Below, piece by piece: positions 31,060-42,900 of a stretch of DNA of 64,000 nt (position 1 is the stretch's first letter; every line of letters begins with the position of its first letter). The DNA is from Pythium myriotylum (Eukaryota; Oomycota; Peronosporomycetes; Pythiales; Pythiaceae), in NCBI GenBank assembly GCA_023091665.1, contig JALJCQ010000030.1, positions 1,738,501-1,802,500 of the forward strand, given 5' to 3'. The notes beneath the pieces are model-generated. The model ran no database searches, had not been told where the DNA came from, and saw only the letters and a program-made list of their open reading frames with translations. A program made the translations under genes and the position numbers.

Positions 31060-33417
31060 TTAGTCGGTTGTAAAGGTCAATGAACCATCTTTCTTGCGTT
31101 TGCCACAAAGGCAACCAAATAGCTTGACGCAAGGTAGGTCATAATAATACTTGTCTTCAGGGTCACTTAGCGTCTCGTACGCTTCCTTGAGCTTCTCGTA
31201 TTTTGTCGGCTCTGTTTCATTGTTGAATCTCCTGACGAGGCGGTTATAAGCTGCGTCGATCTCATATTTAGACGCCGTCTTGACTAGACCAAGTTTGGCA
31301 TATAAATCCTTCCCTCTCCACATTCTCTCTTCGTAAAACTCCATTTGAGTTCTCAAGGCCTCATGAATTCGCTGTTCGCAGCTACCCCAGTCGCTCATGT
31401 GAGTCATGCAGAACTCTTTGCTCAAAACCTCCATGTAGTGAAGGCATTTCTTTCCACCATGTGGAAGAGATTCACATATCCAATCCGACTCAGGCTGGAC
31501 ATATTGCAGAGTGTGCGAGATACCTTGGTAAGTTGCTTGCATGCTGAAGAGTATTCTGCGTGGTCGCTTGCGGTTACACGTCACGCGAGTGCTATTGCAC
31601 ACAACCTCCAGCAGTGTAGTGTTGAGAGGGGCTGTTTGGAATAAGTCGTGCTTCTCCATGAATGCGTACACAATGTCTACCGGTTCCTGTCCTTCGAGGA
31701 TCTCAAGGTCTCCCATTTTCTTGTCAGCGCTCTCCCAAACAGGGATTGTAAATAGCATCGGCTCCGCTCTTGTACAATTAGGTCGGCGGCGTGGCTCATT
31801 GCATACCTCGATTAAGAACCTTTTGCGCTCCTGCAATGTCAAGTTACGCATCTGACCGTAGTCGTAAATTAGATCTGTAGGCTCCACTCCGTCCATGAAG
31901 TCTAGCCGCTCGCGTATACCGCTCGGAAGTGTGTAGTATCCTTGGTAGATAAGTCCCTGCTTTCTCGTGCACGGAAGCTCACTGCTCTGACATACGGCTG
32001 CGAACAAGTTTGCTTTCTCTTGGTCACCAAGTCCGTGTTTGTTGCCAAAACGCGCGATAGCGTCTGCAACCTCGTCATTAGTGAGGACTTCAAGTACGCC
32101 GAGTCGACTTCCATTCGTTGCACTAACTGGCACAGCAAAAATAACTGGATGGAAGCGATTACAAGTTATCGGTATGTCGTCTGATTTAGGTGGGTTCTTG
32201 GTTGAGAGCCCACAAAGAATGTCGACCAGATTATCGGCCATCTCAACAGAAAAGCCGTGCTGCCGAGCAAACTCATAAGCAACATCTGCGGGTTCCTGCC
32301 CTTCAAAGACTTGAACCAAACCAACAAGCTCCCCTTCTCTACCGGATATAGGGATCGAGCGGAGTAATGCTTCACCTCGTGAGCATAGAATCCGTTCGTG
32401 TCCGCAAAGCTGTTGGAGGAGAGATATCTGGAGCTCACGTGAAATTTTGTTATCGACTGCAAAGCGATAGACAGCGTCCGCGAGCTCTTGCCCCTCCAAA
32501 ACTTGAAGGGTACCAACGCTGGTACCATTTTCAACAACAACTGGTGCTGACAAGACGAATGGTACAGTCCTCTTGCACGAGACGTAAGGATCAGCGCACA
32601 CAACATTTAGTATTTGTTCACGAAAGCTTTTCGCGAGACCAAAGTGAAGACCAAAGTTATACACTGCGTCTGCTGGCTCATATCCAAGTGGGATATCCAG
32701 TCTCCCGATCTCGTGGCCATCTGAACCCGTGATGGAGCGAGAAAATAGAAGTGGATTGTCACGCTCACAGACCACATTCTTGCAAACCACATCCAGGAGC
32801 TGCCCCCGGGCGAACACTGGTAAGTTATTGTCATGAACAAAGCGGTAAATCTGATCAACAGGCTCCTCGTCGTCAAAGATCTCTAGAGTCCCCAGATCAG
32901 TCTCATCATCCCCGGTGATGCGCTGGCTGAAGACGAGCGATTTGTATCGAGAGCATTGTACCTGCGGTTTTTCACATATTGCGTTTAGCACCTGGGATCG
33001 GGCGCGGCGAGACAGTCCATGCTTGGACGCAAAGTGAGCAAGAACATCTACTGGTTCGTCTCCTTCGAGTATCGTTAGTACTCCAAGGGTGCGGCCCCCT
33101 TCGCCCTGAATCCTCGAAGTGAACACGAGAGGTCGATCGCGATTGCATCGCAACTTGGGCAACTTGCACACTTGCTGGAGAATACTTCGCCGCCATTCGC
33201 GTGTCGCTTTGTACTTCTCACGGATTTGCTCTACCACGTCGACTGGTTCGTCCTGGGCGAACAGAACGAGTTGATGGTGGGCTTGCTGGTTGGAAAGGCG
33301 ACTCGGAATTGCCACGGTAGTCTGGAGGATGACTTGAGCGACGACCGGCAGCGACAGAACGCTCAGGCTGATGGCCGCAAGCAGCGCAGCGAGGCGCAAC
33401 ATTGGTTGAAAGGCCAT
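31060..33417 (-). CDS. Secretory nine-repeat protein with J-like domain lacking HPD
   Basis: One exon of 785 residues. A signal peptide (MAFQPMLRLAALLAAISLSVLSLPVVA) is followed by nine repeats of about 62-75 residues. Each has the pattern LG-x-L-x(2)-EG-x-EP-x-D-x(2)-YxF, a helix, then (L/V)C-x(6-8)-C-x-R and a hydrophobic strand. The paired cysteines in nearly every repeat suggest disulfides in an oxidising lumen. After a Cys-containing spacer, residues about 700-765 form a J-like domain (DLYAKLGLVKTASKYEIDAAYNRLV, then KYEKLKEAYETLSDPEDKYYYD). The HPD tripeptide that J-proteins need to stimulate Hsp70 ATPase is replaced by FNNET. No KDEL-type ending or membrane anchor is present. The repeats are not known to me as a named domain. 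It is divergent from the gene at 33639. Confidence 0.8.
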   Translation of the reverse strand: MAFQPMLRLAALLAAISLSVLSLPVVAQVILQTTVAIPSRLSNQQAHHQLVLFAQDEPVDVVEQIREKYKATREWRRSILQQVCKLPKLRCNRDRPLVFTSRIQGEGGRTLGVLTILEGDEPVDVLAHFASKHGLSRRARSQVLNAICEKPQVQCSRYKSLVFSQRITGDDETDLGTLEIFDDEEPVDQIYRFVHDNNLPVFARGQLLDVVCKNVVCERDNPLLFSRSITGSDGHEIGRLDIPLGYEPADAVYNFGLHFGLAKSFREQILNVVCADPYVSCKRTVPFVLSAPVVVENGTSVGTLQVLEGQELADAVYRFAVDNKISRELQISLLQQLCGHERILCSRGEALLRSIPISGREGELVGLVQVFEGQEPADVAYEFARQHGFSVEMADNLVDILCGLSTKNPPKSDDIPITCNRFHPVIFAVPVSATNGSRLGVLEVLTNDEVADAIARFGNKHGLGDQEKANLFAAVCQSSELPCTRKQGLIYQGYYTLPSGIRERLDFMDGVEPTDLIYDYGQMRNLTLQERKRFLIEVCNEPRRRPNCTRAEPMLFTIPVWESADKKMGDLEILEGQEPVDIVYAFMEKHDLFQTAPLNTTLLEVVCNSTRVTCNRKRPRRILFSMQATYQGISHTLQYVQPESDWICESLPHGGKKCLHYMEVLSKEFCMTHMSDWGSCEQRIHEALRTQMEFYEERMWRGKDLYAKLGLVKTASKYEIDAAYNRLVRRFNNETEPTKYEKLKEAYETLSDPEDKYYYDLPCVKLFGCLCGKRKKDGSLTFTTD

Positions 33418-33638
33418 GAGGAGATCTGGAGTGGCTTTTCATGGAACAACTCTCCAACTTGAAGGTGGATTCAGAGTCCTCTATTCGAAGCATCCCCTAA
33501 AACTGCGTTCATGCAGTGATTGGTTAAAATGGAAATCTCATTGACTTCCAAAGATGTCCCCCCTCCCGCGGGCATGGGAGGAAGAGAGCAGTAAACAAGC
33601 GCCGCAGTCACTAACGAGTCGACTCATCGCAGCCCACG
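33418..33638. promoter_or_regulatory. Divergent promoter, 221 bases
   Basis: Separates the starts of the nine-repeat J-like gene (minus) and the disordered protein (plus). GTGATTGGTTAAAA at about 33515-33528 contains an inverted CCAAT. Confidence 0.45.
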
Positions 33639-35786
33639 ATGGCGTCGCGGCCGCTTCCGCCCGGACGCCGCGGCCGCGGCACTCGCACGACGTCGAGTCT
33701 GCATCTCCCCGAAGTCAAGATCCTCAGTGAGGCGCCCGTGCCAGTCAGTCACGCCAACAGCTACGTTGAGCAGCCCCGCAGTGAGCCACCGCCTGGCCCT
33801 ACTGCTGAGCCTGAACAGGAGTCCACGCACGAGTCGATCGTTGAGCCCGTGAAATCGGTCAAGGCACTTGTTGCATCTCTGGAAGAGGTGTCCGAGCCTG
33901 CTTACGCTGCCCCGATTTCAACCTCTCACCACGCTGTTGTCTCGCCAGTCGAGGAGCCTTCAAGCCAGGTTCTCAATGCGTCAACCGAAGAAGCGCCCAA
34001 GTTAGCTTTTGCTGCGTCAGCTCCAACTCCTCATCACGTTGTCCCCGCGGCGAGCGAGGAAGTTGCGCCTGCTGCAGACGTTGCGGTCTCCACTCCAAAA
34101 TCTCTCCATCAACCTCCGATGCCCACCACGACCCACACCGCCGTTGAGGTACCTCGTAGCCCTCAGTCCGTCAACAAGACGACTGTGTCAGCTACAGCCG
34201 GACTGGAATCTACTCAACCTCTTCCGCAAAATTCACCACCGCCTGCCCTACACACACCAACAAGTGCTAAGGCCTACTCATCACCACCGCAGCTTGTGCT
34301 CCATGCCTCTGATGCCACCACGACTGCGCCCATGCTCGAAGGATTCCATCCGTTTAAGCTTCTTCTTCCGATAGATGCCGTCCCCGAAGTCCCGGAAACA
34401 GTTGATTGCGTTTTCGACGACGAAGCGGTTGAAATGCAAAAAAATATCATTAAGGCGGTGAAAAAGGTTCTTGGTAAGGATCGGTCCAAGTTGGAAGACT
34501 TCAAGATTAATGCTCGTCTCTTCGGAAACAACTTCATGGACCCGCACGAATATGTAGAATCTCTTTTCAGAGATCTAGGTGGGAACCGAGCACTTTTGCT
34601 CATTCCCTGCCTTGTATCAATCCAGCCAGACTTCATGAAACGTAGCTCTATGCTAGTCGCCGCACGTAACCTCCGGCTCCGAAACCTTATCAAGCTCCAG
34701 GGTGCGTTGGACGTTGTCGACACCGCGCCTTCAGTCGTCTCACCTGTCCCTGTAAGCTCGAACACGAGTAATGCACATATCGTCACGACAGCTTCGGAGA
34801 CCAAAGCACATATCCTTGTCACCCCTGCTTCTCCAACAGCTACTGCTGTAAGTGTGGCGCCGACCGAACAAGTCCATTCTCACCGAGACGAAGTAACCTC
34901 GCATATTGTCGCAACCGAGCCCTCCCCAGTGCGTGATCATTCACCTGCACCCACGTCACGAGACACCGAAAACAACACATTAGTCCAAGCGGCAGTAGAG
35001 AAAGACTTGTCCTCCCCAACATCGAATGTCCCATCTGCGCCAGAGCCCGAAGCTGCTCTTCACGTTGACAATTCGAGTATATCTTCTTTTGCATCAGAGA
35101 GTCTCAGTGTCACAGATACTGATGGAGTCAACACTGATGAGCGAGTCAGACTGGAGTCGGTGACGAATGATTCCAAGAAAGATGATTCACAGATTGCGAA
35201 CGAGTCGATTACTCATACTCCAGTTAATTCTGCTTCCCTGGTCGCGTCTGGTATCGAATCTCAGCCATCTGAAAATGTTGCTGCCAGTGCCGAAAAACAC
35301 GCTGGATCGACCACTTTAACGTCGGGTGCAAGCTTCACCACTATCGATACGTCAGTGTCAAGTGAACGGTCCTCTTTGTCAAGCACAAATGCTGGTGATG
35401 GCCAGCAAACCATTGTGATCGTGTCCCCCCGTAACCACGCGCCACCCATGAGACGAAAGTCCACCCTCTCGCTCTTCGGAGATGAGATCGGCGACGACGA
35501 TGATGACGAAGACGAAGACAATGACCGATTTGGTAAGAAGTCAACGGAGAGTCCACCAGCATCTAGCACGTTGATGCCGTCGGCTACCGTCAACTCGAGT
35601 ACAAGTCTTGAGTCGTCCTACAACGAAGCTGAGTCGCTTTTTGGGGAGGTCATCCCGGTAGCAGTCAAGCCTGCTGCGACGCCAGCTCCTCTTGTAGCCA
35701 AGGCTTCTCGCACAGGAATGCTGTTTGGGTTCGCATCAGCGGGCGCCGACTCGGACTCGGACTCGGACTCGGAATTTGACGATTGA
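33639..35786 (+). CDS. Mostly disordered protein with a central helical domain and acidic LFG motifs
   Basis: A single exon of 715 residues, rich in Ser, Thr, Ala and Pro. The only folded-looking part is residues about 238-352 (34350-34695): EMQKNIIKAVKKVL, INARLFGNNFMDPHEYVESLFRDLG, LIPCLVSIQPD. This resembles the helical module that follows the zinc fingers in ZNF598/Hel2-type E3 ligases, but there is no RING or zinc finger here. The C-terminus has repeated acidic hydrophobic patches (STLSLFGDEIGDDDDDEDED, AESLFGEV, GMLFGFASAG) and ends in an (SD)n tract, recalling the LF-acidic motifs of WASH-complex FAM21. Function is unknown; a scaffold or adaptor is plausible. Confidence 0.7.
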   Translation: MASRPLPPGRRGRGTRTTSSLHLPEVKILSEAPVPVSHANSYVEQPRSEPPPGPTAEPEQESTHESIVEPVKSVKALVASLEEVSEPAYAAPISTSHHAVVSPVEEPSSQVLNASTEEAPKLAFAASAPTPHHVVPAASEEVAPAADVAVSTPKSLHQPPMPTTTHTAVEVPRSPQSVNKTTVSATAGLESTQPLPQNSPPPALHTPTSAKAYSSPPQLVLHASDATTTAPMLEGFHPFKLLLPIDAVPEVPETVDCVFDDEAVEMQKNIIKAVKKVLGKDRSKLEDFKINARLFGNNFMDPHEYVESLFRDLGGNRALLLIPCLVSIQPDFMKRSSMLVAARNLRLRNLIKLQGALDVVDTAPSVVSPVPVSSNTSNAHIVTTASETKAHILVTPASPTATAVSVAPTEQVHSHRDEVTSHIVATEPSPVRDHSPAPTSRDTENNTLVQAAVEKDLSSPTSNVPSAPEPEAALHVDNSSISSFASESLSVTDTDGVNTDERVRLESVTNDSKKDDSQIANESITHTPVNSASLVASGIESQPSENVAASAEKHAGSTTLTSGASFTTIDTSVSSERSSLSSTNAGDGQQTIVIVSPRNHAPPMRRKSTLSLFGDEIGDDDDDEDEDNDRFGKKSTESPPASSTLMPSATVNSSTSLESSYNEAESLFGEVIPVAVKPAATPAPLVAKASRTGMLFGFASAGADSDSDSDSEFDD

Positions 35787-35934
35787 TACGATCGCCAAAG
35801 TATGTGGAATGTAGCCATGCCGTTAAAGCACCCGCAAGGAGGAAATCCGAGAAATCATTTTTTGCAACATGGTCTTGTATGCTTTATTAGAGGTCACCGT
35901 CTGGTACTTTGATCTGAATCCCCAACAACTCGGC

Positions 35935-36710
35935 ATGACGGCGCAGCTCACACGCGCGAACAGCGCGCTGGCCGCGCACGGCACGTTCCGCGTGGAGATG
36001 CTGGGGAGCCAGGAGTCGCTGGATCTGGATAGCGGCAAGTTCTTCACGGTACTGTACGTGCTGTCGACACCTCCAGGGGGCTTGGCCAACGGTCGTGGGG
36101 GTGTAGGAATACATCCTTCGTTGCACGTGGACTGATCGATCCGGCGAGTCAGAGGTAAGCGAAGTATTGCTCATATGTATGATCACGCTAGTGGCTGACG
36201 CGCCATTGTGCCGTAGATATGGGACGTCGTACGTCGATACCGGGAGTTCAGCGCAATTGACATTCTGGTGCGGTTCGCCTCGGATGCCAACCGATTGAAG
36301 ACGCCTATTGAGATGTGTCTCGTATCGCCGTAGCTGCGGGAAAAGTACCCGTCCCGCGAATCGCTCTTCCCGTTGCTACCCAGCAAGAAGCTCTTCGGGT
36401 CTTCGCTCTCGGCCGAATTTGTCGACAAGCGACAACGCGATCTCGGTTACTACGTCTCCTCGATCCTACACAGCTGCCCGCAGGTTTGTGGGTGCTCCGT
36501 TTGGTGTGGCTCGCCAGATTTTCATTCTAACGCGGGTGGGAATGCTCCGTTCAGTTGGTCCAGGACGAGATCATCGACTCGTTCCTGGAGATCAAGCGCC
36601 ACATCCTCGAGCGCGCTCGCGAACAGGAGCTCAAGCGCCCGGCTGCACAGCGTGGCTCCGTGTCTAGTAGCGCATCTTCCTCCCGAACCCTGCATGTCGT
36701 TCATGAATAG
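35935..36710 (+). CDS. Small PX-domain protein
   Basis: Four exons. Introns fit at about 36046-36216, 36271-36336 and 36484-36554. The protein, about 165 residues, is essentially one PX domain: FRVEMLGSQ, then WDVVRRYREFSAI with the phosphoinositide-contacting RRY motif, then FPLLPSKKLFGSSLSAEFVDKRQRDLGYYV. A short Ser-rich tail follows. It probably binds PI3P on endosomal membranes. I use the ATG at 35935 (MTAQLTRANSALAAHG); the frame is open to an ATG at 35869 with a hydrophobic prefix, which I consider less likely. Its charged KR-rich end suggests protein contacts. Confidence 0.72.
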
Positions 36711-36969
36711 GACCGCAGTGGCGGTGTTCATCTTGCATTTTGATCTAACGGGAGGAGAATGGTGGTCTTCGTGACCGTTTCCCAAAGAGTAAAACCTCAT
36801 GGCGGCGAAACGGACCATACAATTTACAAGTGCAAACTGAAAACCTCAGGTCTATAACCTTGAAGAGACCATCACTCCGTATTCGGGTGGATTTCCCTAA
36901 CAGAGTGGTTGGGTCCCCCCGCGTCCCCCCTCGGCGACGAGCAAGCGACGCGGCCGCGAGGAGAGAACC

Positions 36970-39900
36970 ATGTCGCTCGACCTCCTCGCCATGGGCAAGT
37001 ACTCGAGTAGTTCAAGCTCGTCCGACTCGGACTCGGACGACAACTCGAACAACTCGTCGTCGTCCTCTTCCTCCTCGTCCTCCTCGTCCGACAGCTCCGC
37101 GCCGTCCTCGCCAGCGTCGTCGCCGGTTCTATCGGCGCGAAAAGCGTCGCCAGCAGCCGCGGGCAAAGTGCGCGCGAAAACCGCGCCCAAAGGCAAGCCT
37201 AAGGCTGCTGGCAAAGTCCCCACGACCACAACCCAGCCCAAGGCCGCGAGAGCTCAACGTGCCGCAGCGATCGCTGCGACCGCGCGCTTCGGGGAGGACG
37301 GCGAAGACGTCGAAGGTTCACCACCACCACCTCCGCCGTCACCAGCACCACCTCCTCCTCTACCTCCATTGCCGCAGAGCGATCAGCCGAAGAAAAAGCG
37401 TGCGTCTCCCGCCAAGCGGACTCCCAGTAGTAGTTCCGCAATGAAGAAGAAACAGAAGATGCAGCCGTCGCAAAGTACCCTGCCGCTTCCTCCACCACCA
37501 CCACCGCCGCCGCCAATGTCGCCGCCACCACCTCCACCATCAGATGATTCGTCAAGTTCTAGCTCTATTGACTCAAGTGACAGTTCTAGTAGCTCAGACT
37601 CTGATGGCTTCGGTGAGAGGCAATCGAAACGCATCGGGTCGAGCAAAGGTTCAGCCTCAGCACGTGTGAGCCCTTCAGGTGCACGCAGTAGGACCGGCTC
37701 ATTGCCAACTGAGACTGATGCATTGAAAGTCAAGCTAAAGCTTCCTCCTGGGTTCATTGCGAAGCATCCGGATGGTGCGGCGCTGAAGACGACTCTTTCC
37801 GACCGTGGTAAGCTCAAAGTTCAGGTGACCAACTCCCAACCCCAAACCAAACGGACGAAATCAGCCACACCCAAAGGCTTGGTGAAGAGAAGTGCAGTAA
37901 CTCCAAGGTCGAAGTCGCCAAAGCCGATCGGAGTTAAGAAAGGCAAGAAGAATGAATCTCTACCCCAGCCAGTTGCTGAAGGCAATAGGTCTGCTGCTTT
38001 TGCTCCACCACCTCCAACAGTCTGGCAGCCAATTCTGTCGAAGTTAATCCCAGAGGGACCCACTGTTCCTTCTGGGGAAATTAGAGGTAGAAGGGAGTTA
38101 GAACTCCTGAGCTGTGACCTCGCAGACGAGCGGCCAGAAGAAGTGCCCGAGGAGGAACTGTCAGCTGAGTTCAACGACCCGTTTGCAGTCGAGTCTGATG
38201 CTCTTCGCAATCTCGATCTCTTCTTCTTTTGTGATGAGAATGGGTAAGTGATGCAATCCGAGGGATAATGCGCTTCTTGTTCACGTTGACAACTCTATCG
38301 TTGGAACAGAAACGCCATCGGTTTGGAGATTCTTGAAAAACCAAGGCATGAACGACCTCGAATTATGGGTTTTGGAACTGTCGTACAACATCTCCCTCCA
38401 GCGGAGCGACCTCTTCCAGTTAAATACATCCTGCCATCACCTGCGTTTCCCTCGCGAAACAGAAAACGGCCAAGATCTGACAGCGGAGCGTCAGCTTCAC
38501 CACCACCCAAATCTACCAAATCGCGTCCGTCGAGTGAGTCATCATCCCTATCTATTATTTATCCGTCACTAACTCGGATGACCAATATACTTAGAATCGT
38601 CAAAGAAGCCCACAAAGAAAGCTGCTAAGGTGTCTACGAACGGATTCGCGGCGACGGAGCTAATTCCTCAACTGGATGGGTCCGACGACCTTCTAAACTT
38701 GAGAACATCTAATCACTCCAGACCACAGGGTATCTTCTCGGCCGTGCGAGCTTTTGACTACTTCAACCAACATACCGAGTCACGTGTCTCCCTAACCCAG
38801 CTGGATGGACTTTCCAATTCTGGTAGTAGTAGTGAAAACTCCGGATCTGACGCAGGATCATCGAGAAGTGGGAGCGACTCAGAAAACTCTGAAGACGATT
38901 CCAGATCAGGTTCGAGCACGAATGGTAGCGGAAGTGATAGTGATGACAACGACACGTTATCAGCAAAGTCTGAAGCATCCCTACCGCATGCCAATCTTAA
39001 TCCAGCGACAGAAACTTCACCTCTACCATCACGTGGCGAAGAGCTAACTCCTGCGAAGAAGATGCACCCGAGCCGATCGAGCATGAAACCGAAACAGACC
39101 TCAAGCAAGGACTCTCCTGCTAAGCCTGTGACTGCGAATCCGGATGTGGATGAGCTAATGAGAACAGACAGAGAGGGAATTGTAGAGCCACGAGGAACCG
39201 ATGATGAGCTGAATCTTTTGGAGTGTGGTTTCAGGCATCCATCAGAGTACAAGCGAACTCGTGTCTGGCTACCAGAGATAAGTGACTGGTGCTTGGATTA
39301 TTCTGAAGGCGATCCCACACTTTGGGTGATTACCCAGCATGCTTGGTACAAAGTTGCTGGTCCGCTGTCAGGCATGTTGCCTCATCCATCCTATCGTGAT
39401 AAGTTTCGGCATGTCCGAAAACTCTTTGAAGCCAGTTACTTAGTTGCATATGTGCTGAAAGAGTGGCTACCGATCAACAAAAAGGTTTCGTATCGGTCTA
39501 CACTTCAGCAGATTGTCGAACTGTCTCTTAAGGGACGATATCCAGTGGTGAGTATAAAACGCATGACTGCGATTTGGCATATGACTGACGCAACGAATAT
39601 AATGATTGTAGTCTGGGTGGTTTCTAATGGAGAACTGCCAATTCATTCAGAACCAAATATGCGATCTGGTCGCTGATAAGGATGCTTACTTGGACTCAAT
39701 GTTCTTCAGGCAACTTCAACGCATGTTTGAGGCCCACAAGGCTAGAGAAGAACGAGTCAAAAAGGAACTGGCAGAAAGAGAAGTAAAACGCATCCGTCGT
39801 GAGGACGAGAAGCTAAAGAAGAGACAACAGCAAGAAGATGAGAGGCGAAAGCTCCAAGACAGGAAGGAAGAAGAACGCAAAATGAAAGAGGCAGAAAGAA

Positions 39901-42900
39901 GATATCCTATTGAAGACTATGACCTCCTGGCAGAAGAGGGAAACCCAGGCTCAGCTCAATTACCCATCTCTGCGACACCTTGGTGTGGGTTGGATGGATT
40001 TCTTCTCGGAGACCTGATTGTTGTGTGGCAGACAATCGGAACATTCAAGGATTTCGTTCGACTTGAACCGATATCACTGGATGATTTGACAGCAAGTGTC
40101 ACGTCTCAGGAGCAAGGGGAAACGCATTTATCATTGATTCGCATCTTTATGGCGTTTCTGAGAGTAATTCTCTCTGAAAAGTCCTTCGTGTCACCGATGG
40201 ATGATCTCGTCGTTGAAGGAAGCACGACTGTGTCAGATCTGTTCATCAACACGGATCGAACCTACGGTATCTGTGAACGCCCATATATCGAGTTGCTCAG
40301 CGCGATCACATGGCAGGATATCCTTCGTCAACTCATGGCCAAGGATCTAGGCATTGACGCCAGTATTGGCTCCATCGAACCTCTTGTCGGGTGTGAGATT
40401 GTGCGTCAGACTCTCTATATGCAAAACAACTCGGTCCCCTTTAACGCTCCTGTCGACTCAAAGATCAAAGGACTAGAAGATTACTTAGAAGTCATCAAGA
40501 ACCCCATGGATCTCGGAACCGTCAAACAAAAGATGGATGCTGGCCTGTATGAATGCGACAATGGGCACGAACTCTTTGCAGCGGACATTCGCCTCATTTG
40601 GGACAATGCAACTTTGTACAACGGTGAAGATTCCGAGGTCGGGAAAGCTGCTCTTGCATTATCTGATGTGTTTGAACAAGATTACGAACGTCTTGTCGAG
40701 CGACGAATTACCGCAAACAAAACCATGCGTGAGGCTTCAGCCACCATGAAACGCGCCTTGCGGGACCAAGAACTGGATGCTAAGTCAAGACCCACATTTT
40801 CTGATATAGTATATGCGCTCTACTCGTGCGAGTATCATCAGGTTTGAAGCTTCAATTATGTGTGGGTATAAGGGCTGCGCACCTGACGTTGTATCTTTTT
40901 TTCTTTGTGTAGCTACCTGTGCGATTCAAAATAGGCGCTCTCTCGTGGTTATGTTCTGAGTTCTTAAAACTGGAGAGCGTGAGGTAAGCATCATGTCCAG
41001 TGTATGTTACATACGCACCCTGCTCATCCTCTGGGTAGGTCTCACATTGAACTCCAAGCGGAACGAGAGTTCGAAGTTAATCGTGAGTTTCGAAGAAAGG
41101 CAGGAGACATTGATACTCGTCGAAAACAAGCTGAACGAACTCGTCGGGAACGCGAAGCAGCTTTTAAGAGAGACTGCATCGAGCAGGGGATTGAACCCAA
41201 CGCAAATAACCATTTCTCCGACGCTGTGAAGCAGGAACATCCATTTATTGCCAAGTTCTACGAGGATCTACGCTTAGAAAAGGCAACGGAAGAGGCTGAT
41301 TTGGAGAAAGAACGGGGATTGCTTGACGAAGAAACAAAATCTGCTCTGAAGGGGGTAAGTCGTCTTAAAACGACGCTTGGATTACTATCAGTCTCACATG
41401 TATCAATTCAACAAGGTAATCGTGCGAGAATCAGCCTTAGGAAGGGACAGGTTTCACAATTCGTATTGGGTATTCAAAAATGACTCGAGGCGACGATTGT
41501 TCATCGAGAGTAACGAGTCCGGCGAGTTTTTTGCAGTGAAGACGAAGGAGGATATCGCAAATTTATTCGCTTGGCTCAATCCAAGAGGCATTCGAGAATA
41601 TGATTTGATTGGCAAGCTCGCCCAAATCAAAGATGCACTGATTGAAGACTTGGAGATGACATCATTCGATAGCAACGCGTCCACACCACTGTTTTGGGGA
41701 AATGACCAAGTCATTCCAGTAAGTCTGTTCCCTCTCCCTGGAGGAGACACCAAACCTGAAGATACTTTGGTGCTAAGCTCTGAGAAGCATGCACCGAACG
41801 CCGTTGTTATGAAACAAATGTTGCTAAGGTTGTATGATTACGTGCAAGTTTCGAAGATTGTATCAACTGAATGGAAGGAATCAGGACTTTGGAAGTCCCG
41901 CGTTGAGAACTCTCAGACAGATTCCGAACTTCGCGATTTGTTTGGGGAGCTAGAGTTGGCAATCTCTGAGTCGCGAAGGGGAGAAGATTCGATTCGACCA
42001 ACGTGGAGGCGTAAGCGACGAGAATGGCGTCTGTCTCTGAAGGAATCTTGCACGGTAGCGCAGATGGTTTTTCTGCTTCATCTCTTCCTTGCAGAATGTA
42101 TCAATGTCGAAGCTTTTATGGACTTGTCCACCAGATTGGATCGCAAAGATTGGCTCAAGCTTCGACCAAAAGAGTCGCGAAACTTTGTGCCAGAAGTTGG
42201 GAAGACAGTTATTTATTTTGGAGATGGACACAACCAGGCTATGAAAGAAGACATGAAAGCGAAGAAGAAAAGGTTCACGCGAAAGAGCGACCCTCCAAGG
42301 CTCCGACAGACTCTGCTTTGCAATGTCGTTGATGCTTCCTACTATAATGGCGGTGGTGATCCCTACGTACTATTATCACTTAGCCCCGAGGGAGCTATGG
42401 AACAGTTGGTGACAGTCAAACCCCCAGGCTCATACCTGTGCCCGCAACCATCTCCACTCCAAAGATTAGGGCGTGTGCTTCAACGAATTGTTGCCAAGAT
42501 AAAGATCCACTCAGACGCTGGTCCATTCTTGGAACCAGTGTCAGACCGTGACTTTCCCGAGTACAAAGAGATCGTCCCAAACCCGATGGATCTGTCGAAA
42601 ATCTCTGCAAAAGCTCGAAGCAATCAGTACATGACAACAGATCACTTCCTTTCCGATATCCGACTCATGGCGAACAACTGCGAGTTGTTTTGCGAAGGCC
42701 GCTTCCCATCACTCCCACCACTCGCAAAGAATATCGTCGACATGACAGAGAGTCTTCTCAAGAAGTTCCAGAAGGAATTGCGAGCCAATGAGAAGGCTAT
42801 CTTGGATGGGAAGAACGAGACCGATAATCATCAAGTTGGCGCAGGCACTGTGTTAGCCGTGAATGGTCCGGCCTTCAGTGACACAACTTTGTCTTCTGCT

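Noticed and set aside
37000..37560. Ser and Pro codon runs as a possible microsatellite or assembly artefact
   Set aside because: The runs stay in frame and use mixed codons, so they are ordinary low-complexity protein sequence.
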